Shown here piece after piece: positions 38,120 through 50,078 of a DNA stretch of 64,000 nt. Position 1 is the first letter of the stretch; each line of letters begins with the position of its first letter. Origin of the DNA: Torymus aiolomorphi (lineage: Eukaryota > Arthropoda > Insecta > Hymenoptera > Torymidae); assembly GCA_036365515.1 (NCBI GenBank), contig CM070874.1, positions 47,677,083 to 47,741,082 on the forward strand, in the 5' to 3' direction. A model generated the notes under the pieces. It worked only from the letters and a program-made list of their open reading frames with translations, was not told where the DNA came from and made no database searches. Both the position numbers and the translations under genes were made by a program.

Positions 38120-38653
38120 AGTAGCAGCAGCCGCAGCAGCTCGCTGCGAGCTAACTCGTGCTTGCGCGCTTACCTTTATATTTGAGTTTGTCGGTTTTTG
38201 CAACGCCTAGCACGCAGCTCGAGCGTTTCGTGGCTTTGTCTCCTCCTTGCGTTTTCTCTTTTTCTTCTATCTACGACTGCAGCTCGTCCGCATATGTTGG
38301 TCGCGAAATTCCCAGCTCGCGCATTTAATAATTCGAAGTGTGTCAGCAGCACTTCGGGTGCGCACTGTTATACTAACGACTTAGTGAAAGTCATTTGTAG
38401 GTAATCATATTACGACTATAATTGTGCTTGATTCTCGAGAGCTGGATTTCTAGGCCAAAATCCTTTCTTAAAAGCAGTTGAGCGTTAAACTAAAAGCTTT
38501 CATGCTGCACTGTCAAGGTTAAGACACTGATTTGGCTTTGCAAGTTAAAGCATTCTAGAGAATCGGCAAGGACAAGCTGCTTTCATTTTGATTTTCTACC
38601 GAATAGTGAATTATATTTTTTCGAAAAAAGGCTTTCTGATGTATAAATAAACT

Positions 38654-39240
38654 GACCAGAAGAGTGTCAAGGATCCAGATCATGGATTCGGCTCAAACTT
38701 TGGGATATACTTTTGGACGTAGAAACATGAAGAATGCTGTAATATTAGAACCTAACACTCCGAAAAACTCAAGTTATGGACATTTTTTGCTTTATTTTGA
38801 AAAATTCTTAAAAAAACCTCTTCTTAAAACAGTAACCATTTACTCTCGCAAAGTCTTAAAAACTATTTCAAGAAGAGAAAATAAAACTAGAGAAAGCGAT
38901 CTTTCATATGCATATTTTAGTACATTTTCGTTGCTCAACTTTAGACTTTCATAACTTTGGAAGGAATTAATATTTTTTAATTCCGAAAAAAGAAAATGAA
39001 AGATCATTTTCTCTAATTTTATTTTCTCTTCTTGAAATAGTTTTGAAAACTTTGCTAGAGTATATGGTTACTGTTTTAAAACATTTTCTTTTTCAAAATA
39101 AAGCAAAAAATGTCCATAACTTGGGTTTTTTTTGGAGTGTTAGGGTCTAATAATGCAGCTTTCTTCATGTTTCTACGTCCAATAACATATCCTAAAGTTT
39201 GAACAGAATCCACGATCCGAATCCCTGCCACTTTCCTGAT
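38654..39240. repeat. Long inverted repeat (hairpin), arms of about 250 bp
   Basis: The left arm, about 38654-38907, reappears in inverted orientation at about 38996-39240, separated by about 88 bp. Matching blocks include TCAAACTTTGGGATAT, GGACGTAGAAACATGAAGAA, CAAGTTATGGACATTTTTTG and ATTTCAAGAAGAGAAAAT. The arms differ by scattered substitutions and small indels, so they are diverged. The loop itself contains a small hairpin (GGAATTAA/TTAATTCC at about 38962-38984). No transposase or target duplication was recognised. It may be two opposed copies of one repeat or a foldback element. Confidence 0.85.
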
Positions 39241-41933
39241 AAGTTATGCGAAAAATTGCGGATAATTATTCAATATAATTATCTTCCCGATAAATCCAAC
39301 AGCATTTCCCGTAAATCGCCCTGATGTTATTTCCGTCTTCCTGGAACATCTATCTTGAGCAAGTGCTAAAAGCCCAAGTACTCGAGGGCTTGGCACCGAT
39401 TGCTCCCATACAAAGTATTCTGCAATCTTAACAGACTTTGGTTGGCCGACACGTGGCATGAAGAGGTGCGTGTGCCTCGTTTTAATAGGGAAACACGTGC
39501 GGGCGAAAAGCGCGTCACGCCTGCGCAGGGATAAGATAGCGCGCGGGAGGCTCGCCTGCGGAATTATATGAGCGCAGCGATAGCGGAATTATTGTAAACA
39601 AGCCCGCAAACCGAGCAGTCGCGCTATCGTAATTAATGCCGATTGCTCGGCACACGTATACATGCGGCATTTCGCGGTGCAGGCAAATTATACAACGCAA
39701 GCGCCAGCGCGAAGGGTATAGTGGTACTGCAATTCCGGCATTACCACTGATTAATTTCGGTCAATTTGTTGGCTCACTCGTGGTTTTTTGCGCCTAGTGC
39801 GTACGACCATTAGCTGCTCTCGCCCGCGGCTTTTTAATCCGCTTTTTTGAGGTTTCGCGCCATACGCTTAATGGGAGAGTGCGCTTTTTCCCCTAACGAG
39901 GGAGCGACAGAGTTTCAGCTGTTTCGTAATTTCGGCATTGATCACCTCTCGCGCGTTTGTTTTTATAATGGCTATACAGGTTCATGCCTTTTGCAAAAAC
40001 ATATGGACCAGGCGAGAGCAGAACAACTTTATCATTAAGGGAGCCCGAGCTCGTGAGTTTATATACGAATTAATTTCGCCCGAACGAAAATGACGCCGTA
40101 AAGATAATTTAATGCTGTTGTTGACGTTGATAAAAATGTGAAATTTATTCCCGACAATTTCGTGGTATACTTTCATATTTTTTTTTCTCAAATATTATAC
40201 TGTAACTCGAGCGGGTTTCTAATCCTAGAAATTTTTAATTAAGGCTCGCCTGGTTTATGTTTCAAGCCATTTGTAATATAATGCATTAGTGTACAAATTG
40301 AACTAGTTTTCGTATTTGCCGCGGAGATTATATTTACTATAAATAGGGATTCCGAGTACGACTTATGAAATTATTCGCACGAAATATTTTTCCAATGAAA
40401 TTGATCTCTCGCAATATAATGACTAGATTATTCAAATTAGATAATCGCTCAATCACACACACGCAACAGCGCGCGCGTGCGCAACACGAGCAAAAGGATC
40501 GAGCCGTTCTCTCGCGGCTGGCTCACTCACTCGGCGAGCGCGAGAGGCGGGACGTCGACTGCGTACAGCGCAAGATAATGTGGAGAAGCGCATAAAATAA
40601 ACGGGCTGAGCTTGCATAGCCATACTCCGCGCGAGGGACATAAAAATATATCTGATGTTCGCGGTCTGAATGAGCCTTTCTCGGTAGTCGCGCATCGTCT
40701 ACAGGGAGAGAGAGAGAGGCTCGCACGCACTCTTGGGGTCGAAACAATGATTGAAACGTCAGCACGGAGATTACATTTAATTAGGCGTCAAGTCGTTAAC
40801 CGATCGACCCGTCGGCAATATCTCTCTCGCGTCGAAAGCCGATCCGTGACGCGCGCATCAGCTGGCCATCACCACATCCTCTCTCTCTCTCTCTTCTCCT
40901 CTCCTCTCTTTGCTTCTTCCCTCGCGCGTCTTTCTTTCTTAACTTTTCGAATCTCCTCGCCTCTCGCGCGGACGCTCGACAGCTCTAAACTCGCTTAAAG
41001 CGCGCGAGCGTTAAATTTGTATAGGAAAACAGTAATCTCTCGCCGAGACATCGGCAGGGAAGCCGGCTTTCAAAACTTTTCATCCTGTCTCCCCTCCGTA
41101 TATAGCAGTGCGACTTACGCCTATATTGAAGATATTGTTTTTCGAGAAGTAGCCCGTGGAATGGAATTATGGGCAATACGTAATTCTTGTGGTTTTTTTC
41201 AGGACTGAAAATATCCTCTCAGATATTTGACAACATATATGTTTCTGCTATAGCGTATTACCGCAGAAATTGGATAATGAAAAATTACCGATACTCGTAT
41301 AACTACGGGCACTATAGGGTGAAAGTCAATAAGCAATCTTCAAAAGTAATCTGCGATTTAATCGAACAGCGCAGCGCGAAATGAAGCAATAGCGTATATA
41401 GACGAAGGCAGTAAAAAAAGAAAGGCAAATAAGCCCGGAACAATTGTCGGCGACGGGGTCTGCTCGTTTTCGATCAACGCATATATAGATCGGGCTCTCC
41501 ACATAACCTCTCGAGGCGACCTCGTTAGGATATATAGTCATGCGATGGCGATCGCAATCGTCGGTCGATCGGCTTCCCTTTAACGACTAAATGAGTTCGC
41601 TCAGCCGTAACTAGTTGGCACCTTTATTTAGTTATATTTTCTCTCCGCGAGCGCGATACGCTAGATATATTCGTTTGTTTGCTGATTTTATCTGCCGAGA
41701 GGGCGCGTTTTTCTTCTTTTTTAATCGTCGGACAGTGCCGACTTATTACGAGGAGAGTCTACTACTTACTCTGTTTTTTTTTTTTTGGAGCCCCGACCTA
41801 TCGAGAAATATTATGTCTATCTTGTAATTTATCACGACCTGCTGTTACTGATACGAGCGAGTAAATATTTTCAAACTCTTACTTTGACCGCTCACAGACC
41901 ATCATAATAAGGCAGGGGAATAAATGAGTTGTA
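39241..41933. other. Intronic stretch next to the Robo exon
   Basis: CpG-rich to about 40040 and again at 40460-41160, AT-rich at 40080-40450 and 41200-41400. A CT-rich tract lies at about 40876-40925. No Ig2 coding sequence or other gene was seen. The 1 kb immediately downstream of the exon donor has no obvious regulatory structure that I can support. Confidence 0.55.
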
Positions 41934-41939
41934 CAGTAC
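41934..41939 (-). other. Splice donor of the Robo Ig1 exon
   Basis: Read on the minus strand, the exon ends ...GTAGCAG and the intron begins GTACTG. The donor falls right after the terminal LTVA strand of the Ig domain, leaving one nucleotide of the next codon (phase 1). The intronic consensus is only partial (GTACTG instead of GTAAGT). Reading on past this point soon leaves any resemblance to Robo. Confidence 0.83.
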
Positions 41940-42242
41940 CTGCTACGGTGAGTGTGGCGTTGCGGCTCGTCGCGCTGCCGGCCTGGTTCTTGGCGACGCA
42001 CCAGTAGACGCCGCCATCCTGCTCCTTCTTGCCGTGGATGACGCGGAGGAAGAAGAGCGAGCCCGTGGGCAGGAGGACGCGATGCGAGTCCGCCGGCGAC
42101 GTCTGCACGAGCTCGCCGTCCTTGTACCACTCGATGTCCGGCTTGGGCTTGCCCTCGGCCTTGCAGTTCAGCGTCACCGGCTCGTGCTTCGCCACCGTGA
42201 TGTCCGACGGGTGCTCCGTAATCCGCGGTGATCGGTATTGTG
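41940..42242 (-). CDS. robo: Internal coding exon: first Ig domain of a Roundabout receptor
   Basis: This exon encodes an I-set immunoglobulin domain matching Ig1 of Robo receptors, the cell-surface receptors for Slit in axon guidance. It carries 100 complete codons plus 2 nt at the start and 1 nt at the end. Counting from Gln1, the opening PRITEHPSD is at residues 5-13. The first Ig cysteine is Cys26 (TLNCKAEG), the core Trp is Trp38 (IEWYKDG), and the second cysteine is Cys81 ([10 protein letters not shown]). Residues 60-77 ([18 protein letters not shown]) are very characteristic of Robo Ig1. An N-glycosylation sequon NAT lies at 94-96. The exon is bounded by AG at 42243-42244 and GT at 41938-41939. 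Both introns are phase 1, as usual for Ig-domain exons. Third codon positions are mostly G or C, unlike the flanks. In family knowledge, Ig1 is the main Slit-binding domain. The mature N-terminus should lie just before this domain, so a signal-peptide exon is expected further upstream, outside the window or unrecognised. Which insect paralogue this is (robo1 or robo2/3 type) cannot be settled from one domain, because features of both are present. Confidence 0.93.
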
Positions 42243-42258
42243 CTGCAACACAAATCAA
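42243..42258 (-). other. Splice acceptor of the Robo Ig1 exon
   Basis: Read on the minus strand, the intron ends in TTTGTGTTGCAG directly before the exon. The tract is T-rich but interrupted by G, so it is a moderate rather than strong polypyrimidine tract. It is chosen because it precedes the conserved Ig1 start (QYRSPRI) by only two nucleotides and gives a phase 1 junction, matching the phase at the other end. Translation continues open upstream, so the boundary rests on the splice signal and on family alignment. Confidence 0.85.
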
Positions 42259-45200
42259 TTTCGTGCAAGGTAAATAAATCTTCCCATTAAGAACTCGTTT
42301 TCTTCGGCTATTTCTAATTGCGCCCCTGATTGCAGCAGGCATGACGGGAGGGCAAACTTGAACGTCAAGCTCGTTTGTTTTTCGCCTCTGCCCAGAGCCA
42401 AAGGCACATAATTTCGAGACAATCACAAAGTTGTTCCGGCAACTTTCTTCTGTGCGACGAACATCTGTCCCACTCGTCAATGAAACCACCGACAATTACG
42501 GAGTCGGCCAAGGACGGTAAGGAACCCGAGCATACAAAAGCCGGGCCAAAAACAAAAAGTAGCCGGCAAGACGAGGGGGACGCAAAACGATGCTGCTCGC
42601 AGTCGATAAATTTCGCATGCGGGAATTCCTGAGGGGGAGAGGCGAGCTAGCGTTGTTACTCGCGGGGCCGCCGCTAATGCTCGCGGTTCATGCGATGAGC
42701 GCGTGGACGTCCCTCGCCCTTCTTTCTCTTCTCTCTCGCTCGCTCGCTCGCGCGCGCTCGTCCGTCCCAATCAAAACTTGGCAGACGCGGAATGAAACAT
42801 TCATTCCTCCCCCGTCCGTATAAATACATACGTATACACGCAGCTGTGCGCGAGCGCACACGCGGGCGTGTAACGATCGCGCGTGCGCGCCAATTACGAA
42901 ACATTTATTGCCCCCTCCTTGCCCCGCGCGAGCGCATCACGAAACTTGGTTTAATGCACGTCACGAGATCTGCGATTGGAAATTCACGTCTCTCGTGCTC
43001 GCGCGCGCGCAGAGAAAGAGAGACAGCCGCGGGGACCACGATGCGCTGGCGTGAGCTTGTAATAAGATTCCTTAATGACTATCTGACGATGCGCGATTAT
43101 TCGGGGCTTTGCCGTTTTTTCCGCTCGTCACTCGGCGATTTCTTCCTCGGCTTCTTTTTACGAGCATTCAAAGCCTCGCTGATATTGGTGCCAGTTTTTT
43201 ATACTTTATATTTATTAAATTTAAACAGAAATAACACCGTAAGATTTTAAATCTCTTAAAATATAGATATACATCATCTAGGTGATTATAGAATTGTAAA
43301 CAACCCTAATTTATCAATAACTATTTTATTTAAATAACTGATATGATTCTTTCATACATCAATCAAATTAGTTTATATGCTAACCGCTAGGCGGCATAAA
43401 ACACGATACAACAACAAAAATAGCCGACCAGTGTATATTGCTTGACCTCAAAAGTGTAAGTATCTTCTTTTTCTTCCAATACTATGTAACTTGATTCACG
43501 AGGCATAGGATTGGGGTACGAAGAGTAATTTTCTATATGCACATTGTTTACAGAAATGCAACAAATCAAGTTTTTATTTTTGAAAGATAATCTGTTTGCC
43601 ACGATAGATCTATTCTTTTCTTCAAGAAAAGAAAGTTTATGTCTTCCTTCCTTACCCTGAACGAAACAATATAAAATAACTTAAATTGGGTCTCGTCTGT
43701 TACAGAATCGATGACAATGATTTTCAACGACGCAAGTTTTTTCAACGATTCTCCCTAATCGTTTATATTGACAGAATAAACTAGTAAATCAAAAGGCCAA
43801 TAAAAAGCAGATTTATGCGGCAATTAAAAAAAGCTTTTATTCTTGCGGCAGTATTGACGTTTCCGAATACTTCCGCGCGTCCGCGCGGAGCTAAACACAC
43901 TCGGCACGCGCGCTCGGGCAAAAATACGAAGCTAATATAGACATTAATCAGAAGTGCTCGCGGGGGAATAAATCGTCGGGCTAATCATGATCGATTCGCG
44001 AGATAAGGCGATATACGCGGGTACGCGCGCGCGAGAGCTGATGGAGTGAGCAGCTATGATGCGAAGGCACGCCGCGTATGTAACTGTCTAAACGATCGAA
44101 GCGCGCACTCGCGCGAGCCTGACTCCGCCTCTGCGGTATTTGCCGACGAACGGCTGGCCAAGAATGCATTTTTCATGGTCTGGGCAATTTGCATCGACGT
44201 GCCGATAAAGCCGCTAATAAAGTTGCGTTTCCTCCCTTTTTCCGTCGCGGCTTTGTCGTTAGAGAGTCGCGCAAATGGAAAAGCGCACGATAGCGCACCG
44301 CCACCGCGTTTTTTAACGGCCCGTAAATGACGTGTAGGCTCGTTGATGATTTCATGCCGATAGGCCGATTTATTTTAAACACTGTGTTTCGAGCTTACTT
44401 CCCTGCGTTACTTTAATGTCTTTGTACGCGAGGTTTAAAATGAAAACGATGAGACGATAGTTTTCGAGTGATAAACGTCGGCAAATACATATATTAAAAT
44501 GTCCTGCTTCCATTGTATGCTGCAGCAATTTCTAGCTTGTTTGTTTTTAAACGCAAAAAAAAATTCAAACAGCTAAAGCCGAGATGAATAATATTACACT
44601 GAAGAGAAAGGAGCAGAGAAATGAGATGTAAATATGAATGAGTAAAATATTTATGTGCATTAAAACAAGGCCTCCAGCGAAGATAATAGAAAGATGCATT
44701 TCGCAGTCTAGAACAGCAACGTTTCAGAATATAATATAAAGGCTAGGGGCGGAATATAAGTAATCATACTGTAGGAAAAAGAAGAAATAAATCGAAGGCG
44801 ACAGTTGCAGTAGCAGTCTGCCGTTCTTCCCTCTCACTCGACTTACTTTTCCCAGCCATAGCGGATGCTACATATGCCTCCGTCTTTTTAATGAAAATGG
44901 ACTTAAGCAGGACATATAAGCGAGCGGGCGTGCGTGGATGCTCGGTTATGTTTTATGCATATCGCTGAATAAAATATGATTACAAAGTCCTTTTGATTCG
45001 ACGCATCCAACGCGAAGTTTTAAGTAAGCGCGAGGGTAGGGAAATGGGCATCTTGTGCGCAAGCGCGAGAAAATGTTATCGCGAGCTACACGCGCGGATG
45101 GGGGTGGGGGGATTCTAAACCTTTCAATGCTCGTCGGGATTCTCGCGCTGCGTTAATATATATTTTTTCTCGCCGTGACGCAGACAAAAAACGAAAGCGG

Positions 45201-48200
45201 CGACAGCGCCCGCGACGACGACGACGGCTCATGCGACGAAAGAGCATTTGCGTTGAATGAACTCCGTTTCGCACTACTCCCCGCGCGGGTGAAAAGTGTC
45301 CGACAAGAAGATCGCGCTCACGCATACTCGGGCGCTTGCGCTACTGCTTTATTTTTAATTGCGTACTTCCATACTCTGCGCCTCCGTTTTTGCCTCTTCT
45401 CTCTCTCTCTCTTCTCCTTGCTTCTCCTTCACTTTCGAACTCGAGCAAACGCTTCTCTTCGATCTCCATTTCGCCGGAGAGTTCATGCGCGCCGCCGATT
45501 CTATTTTCTCGCTTTTGACTTTTTCACTTTTACTCCCACTAACTTTTCCCTTCGCTGCCTTCTAAGCCGTCTAAAAGGTTTCTTTTTCCTCTGCGCCTAT
45601 TCGCCTACTGTAAGCCCTTCGGATTTTTTCTCTTTTTCAACCGTCTACCGCCCTAAAGTACCGCACTACTGCTCCGTTAAAAATAAATGAGTCAAAAAGT
45701 TACGCCGTATCAATGCAAAAGCTCAAGAATATTACTGCTTCTACGTGAATTTATTTTCCCGCTTAATCTGATTAAAAAAAGAACGAAATTACGTGAAAGT
45801 ACATTTTTGTTTAAACAATTTAGATAAGATACGATTATCAAACGAATAAGGATAAAATAATCCACCATACCAGCGTACACTCAAGCTTATCAATTAAAAA
45901 AAATCCTTAATTACTTAACTGAATTAAATTAGCACTCTAGTTACACGTATCATTTAGCTCAACGAAGAATTTTTATAAAAACTTAATTAAGTGGGCAGCA
46001 ACGTGAGATAAGACAATGAAGTTGTAGTCTAAATAAATTCTCGGGTGCTCGCGCACTCCTGACATGACGCTTCTATCGCAGCATCTCGTGTACATAGTTT
46101 TCCAGTCAGAAGTTATAAACGAGCGCCGCACTCGCGAGCTGCACGAGAGAGCGAGAGAGGGAGAGAGCAAGAGGGATAAAAGAAAGAGAGGATAGCACGC
46201 GCGGGCGCGAACCGCATGCAGCGCGAAAAAGAGAGAAAAATAGACGAGACAGCCGGGGAGGAGAGCGTTTAACGATAGGTACGCACGAAAGACGCGAGAA
46301 TCGAGAGCGCATCAGGGCATCATTAAGAGCGCAGCAGCTTTCGGACCTGGCGCGCGTGCATGAGAGAAAGACAGAGGGAGAGACAGACACCCCGATAAAG
46401 ACATTAAGAGCCGGCTCTCCGTAAGAGAGGAGCAAAAGGAGCGGCGCGCAGGCGATTTTGCTCCCGCGCGAGAGCGCGCGTGTGAAACGCAAGATGATGA
46501 GAGGGGGGCGCTGATGAGAAAATAATTAACGCGTGCACGAGCTATACTGGCCCTCGTCGCTCTTTACTTTCCGGAGGCGTGTGTTCGATTCGCCGAGACT
46601 TCCGCAATTTGTATCAATTTCGGCCGCGCGCACCGGCTGCGTCATGCCATATATCCTCGGATATTTAATTTCGGCTTGTATTTGCGGCAGCGTGCGGATC
46701 AATCAAGGATGCTTTTCGACCATTCTCCTCCATAACGCTTTCGGAAGACCGATCGGTCTTGATGATGAGCAGTGAGGCTGTCGAGACGCGCCGCCAATTT
46801 TCCGATTGATTACGAGGGTAGAATGAATTCAGTGTTGGAATTAAAAGCGATTCTTTCCCGTGTATATATGTGAATTTCATTTTTCACTCGTACAATAAGA
46901 GTAATCAAAACATCTATATTTTTTCTCCGTTTATAAACAGCAACTGTACGAAAATAAAAGCGGTAAAGTTTTGATTAATTTAAAATGGATTTCACCGAGT
47001 AGAGAGAAACCAATCAACGATTATTTGCGGAAAAGATGACTGCTACTCTGCAGCACATTCAATTACTTAGAAAGCATACGAGAGGTTGAAAAAAATTTGT
47101 TTAAACTTTCAGGTGAAAAGGTGCTTTGCACTACTGCCGAGCCTTTCGCGAGAATCAGGCAATACATACACATATGCGCGAGAGCACTGCAGAAAGATCG
47201 AATGGCTTCTCTCTTTTTCCATCTGGAATTTTACGCTCCGACGCTCTTTCATCCTCTTCGCGGCGCTGCAGCAGCGGCAGCGGCGAAAAGAGGGGCAGAG
47301 ACGGCGAATGAAAAAAGGGCGCGTCGTATAGCCCGCGGGGTTGTTTGCCATTCACGACTGATTGAAAAATACAACAACTCGGCGGGCCAGCCCGCGGGCA
47401 TCCCACGCGCGATTTCGCGTCTGCGGCGAAAAAAGGCTGCGCGAGCGAGCGGGGGAGAGAGAAAAAGAAGTTACGAGCGAGAGCCGACTCGAGGGAGTTT
47501 CGTATAAATTCGAGAAACTCGATACACGCGCCTGCGTTCCACCCACGAGATGGCCACTACTGTGGCACGCGCACGCGCTCCAGGAAACTCTCGAAATCGG
47601 ATATATATAAAGTCGTATAAGTGACGCCCGAGCGGGGACGAAGATGCGCGCTTCGATTCGCCGGGGAATTAACGAGGGAATCCTTTTCCATTGTCATTGA
47701 GCCTGCCCGTGCAGCCGTAGGCCTGTAGTCGTGTCTACGCTTTTTTATCGCCCGCCTGAGTTTTACGATACGAGCTTTATTCTTAGCTTCCTTTGTTATT
47801 CACAAGACAATTTGCAAAGCGAAGAACCTGAAGGCGAATTGTTTCTAGATGTGTCATAAAACCGCGCTGCTGACCACCGAAGTGGCGAGCAATTCTCGAG
47901 TTTATGCTCGGCATAAATTTTATCAACTTATTTCTAGTCCTAAAAATAATTTCGCGCCCAATTTACGCAGAGCCTCAAAGCTTTGTAGCTCTCGACTTGG
48001 CAAGCTCATAATTTATCCGGGCAAACTCGCGAACTCTAAAGTTCCAGGTAAGCGCGCGCTCGGGACACGTTACGTAGGTATAGTCGGCAAAGTGGGCGCG
48101 AATATTCGGCTATTCTTGAATCGCGCGCTTGGAGGGGCGCGTCGCGGTCTGTCTATCGCACGTCGATATTCCGGCCCCGAGCTGCAGCGCGTAACTAGTT

Positions 48201-49579
48201 TGAGAAGGTGTGCGTGCATCGCGAGGGAGCGGGAGCTCGTGTGCTTTCTCCCCCCGACGGGGCCGCGGAGCTATGCCAACTATCTTGCCATCGCTGCTAG
48301 GATTATTGAAATATTTGCGGAATCCGTACGTATAGTTGTTCCGATACCACAACGGCGGCGTTCCGCCCGACGTGAATGTCGACGTGCTCCATATCTCTGC
48401 CAGGGCGCTCCCTCTCGCTCTCCCCCGTGCCGGGGAACTCCGGCGGCCCCACCCCAACGTGCGGGAGGCCGCTCGACCGCCCGAACGCGGCACGTCAAAA
48501 AACACAAAGTGTAATAAGGGAGAAAGCCTCCAAGAAATCAGCTGTGAGGCGTGCCAGCTGGAGATTTTCTCCCTGGAATTCTCCTCTGCTTTCCCGACGT
48601 GTCAGAGATGGAAGAATAATTGACGTCTGCGGAATATGTCTCACCTTTCTAATCGACAAAACTCGCACCGTCTGCCCTCCCTGGCAAATATTTGAATGTA
48701 TGCCCGTCAAACGGATATTATAAAAGGCTGTCTGTGAAATGAAATTTCAAGCAACTTTCCATTTAAAACTTCGTTATAAAGCCATGAGGTCTGCATGAAT
48801 TTGCAGTAAAAATACAAAGTTTACAGCTAAAAACAATTAAGAAATCGACATGAAATTCGTAATTTGCGCGAAGGGTAATTGTCGCTGCGAAGTTGTTGCC
48901 AAAGGCGTATGCCCGCAGTACTTTTATCTCAGTCGGCGAATGCGAGCGGGCGAGTAGTGGGAGGGGCGCCGGAAAAACATAACGTTTCGCTCCGAGCTGG
49001 AATAATCAAGTTTTTACGAGGGTACTTTGGAAAAAATTTGCGAGCTCGAAAATTCGCATCATATTGCCCCCGCAGTCGCAGCTTCGCGGGGGGTCGGGCG
49101 AATCGTCAAAACCCACCCGAAGCTTTTTCCCAGTCTTTTTTCCCTTTCTTTCGCAGGCGTGCGTACGCAGCGTTACGAGGCGAATAAGATGGACAGGGCG
49201 GAGAGGAATGGGGAGAGGACAGTGAAAACGACGGGGACGCAGTTTTATTTTCAGCCGCTCCTAGCCGTTTTATACTTCCGTCCGGCGAGACGTCTCGGCG
49301 CATTTAAAGCGCACTTTATTTTCAAGGGAAATATGCCCATGGAGAATGACGTCGAGATCCGCGTATACACCGTCAGGTGGATACCTTGCACGTCGAATAG
49401 CCATATGCCAGGAAAACTTTTCGTTTGTACACATACTTTCTTTTTCTTGCTTGAAATCATTTTTGCTAAATATTAAACATTCTTTGTCTGCATTATTATT
49501 TTTTCTATTCAAGATAGTCGTAATTCACTTTATAGCCACGTCTTCATTGCATTTTGCAACATTTACGTTACACCCTGAA
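42259..49579. other. Intronic stretch upstream of the Robo exon
   Basis: The stretch has mixed composition. AT-rich blocks lie at 43200-43860, 44500-44800, 45680-46000 and 46860-47120, and GA-rich DNA at about 46130-46400. A G-rich tract at 45099-45112 has possible quadruplex character. A 71-codon minus-strand frame at 43387-43602 starts with GTG rather than ATG and matches nothing I know. No signal-peptide exon with a phase 1 donor could be identified. Confidence 0.55.
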
Positions 49580-49745
49580 ACTAGTATAATAACCATTACT
49601 AAAAAGTTTAAAAAGTTAAGAGTCATGACGTCAATTCAGACTCTTTCTTAAGTAGTTTAGGACTGAGTCGTAGAAGTTTGCGTCTGGACCCTAAACTTTT
49701 ACGACTTGGTCGTAAAGTTTTTAGCAATGAGTTTAAAGTGACATG
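49580..49745. repeat. Small foldback repeat with nested hairpins
   Basis: Outer arms CATTACTAAAAAGTTT (about 49594) and, inverted, AAAGTTTTTAGCAATG (about 49715-49730) match imperfectly. Inside are two further hairpins. One is TTAAGAGTC paired with GACTCTT at 49617-49646. The other is AAACTTTTACGA paired with TCGTAAAGTTT at 49693-49720. A diverged copy of the latter motif (GAGTCGTAGAAGTTT) lies at 49665-49679. It looks like a degenerate MITE fragment, and the boundaries are approximate. Confidence 0.6.
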
Positions 49746-50078
49746 ATACCATGTTTTCCAATTTGCTAAACTTTTCGCCATGGCATATACCGGTTTTCCC
49801 GTTATAAATTGCAATTTTTATTATGCATTTTAGTGTTTGTAAGCGATAGTTGCAATGGTTACTTTGCTCATTAAATCTTCTTCCTTATTTTTACGCCCAT
49901 CGAGAACAGGACATTACAGTACCTTTAAATATAATAAAAATGATAACAGCCTTTTCGCAGATACTTAAAAATGGAAATGGCAAGGGAGACGCTTTAAAAT
50001 ACGATACAAATTGAAAAATGCCTCATTTGCATTATGCACGTAATAAATCATTTTAGGATGCGCAAACCTGAGACAGAA

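Larger units (their letters stand above)
1..41939 (-). other. robo: Downstream intron of robo (partial)
   Basis: By orientation this stretch is 3' of the Ig1 exon, so the next expected exon encodes Ig2. I looked through all frames for Ig hallmarks (Cys, WxK/D-G, DxGxYxC) and for fibronectin III patterns and found none. The parsimonious reading is a single intron of at least 41.9 kb. Exons under about 180 nt could have escaped notice. The stretch holds the main repeats of the window, listed separately. Confidence 0.55.

Noticed and set aside
38198..38404. Plus-strand frame whose start looks like a signal peptide (SWLCLLLAFSLFLLSTTAA) followed by a cysteine-containing tail
   Set aside because: It begins at TTG with an in-frame stop just upstream and no ATG. 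The hydrophobic run comes from a pyrimidine-rich tract that naturally reads as Leu, Phe and Ser. No acceptor site or homologue supports an exon.
41929..42231. Plus-strand open frame of 100 codons opposite the Robo exon
   Set aside because: It is the antisense shadow of a GC-rich coding exon. The conserved Ig residues lie on the minus strand.
46106..46492. Minus-strand frame with a PLLLLLSY segment, considered as a robo signal-peptide exon
   Set aside because: It begins at TTG, the hydrophobic run is short and follows basic residues far from any ATG, and no phase 1 donor sits in the right place. The composition follows the GA-rich tract.
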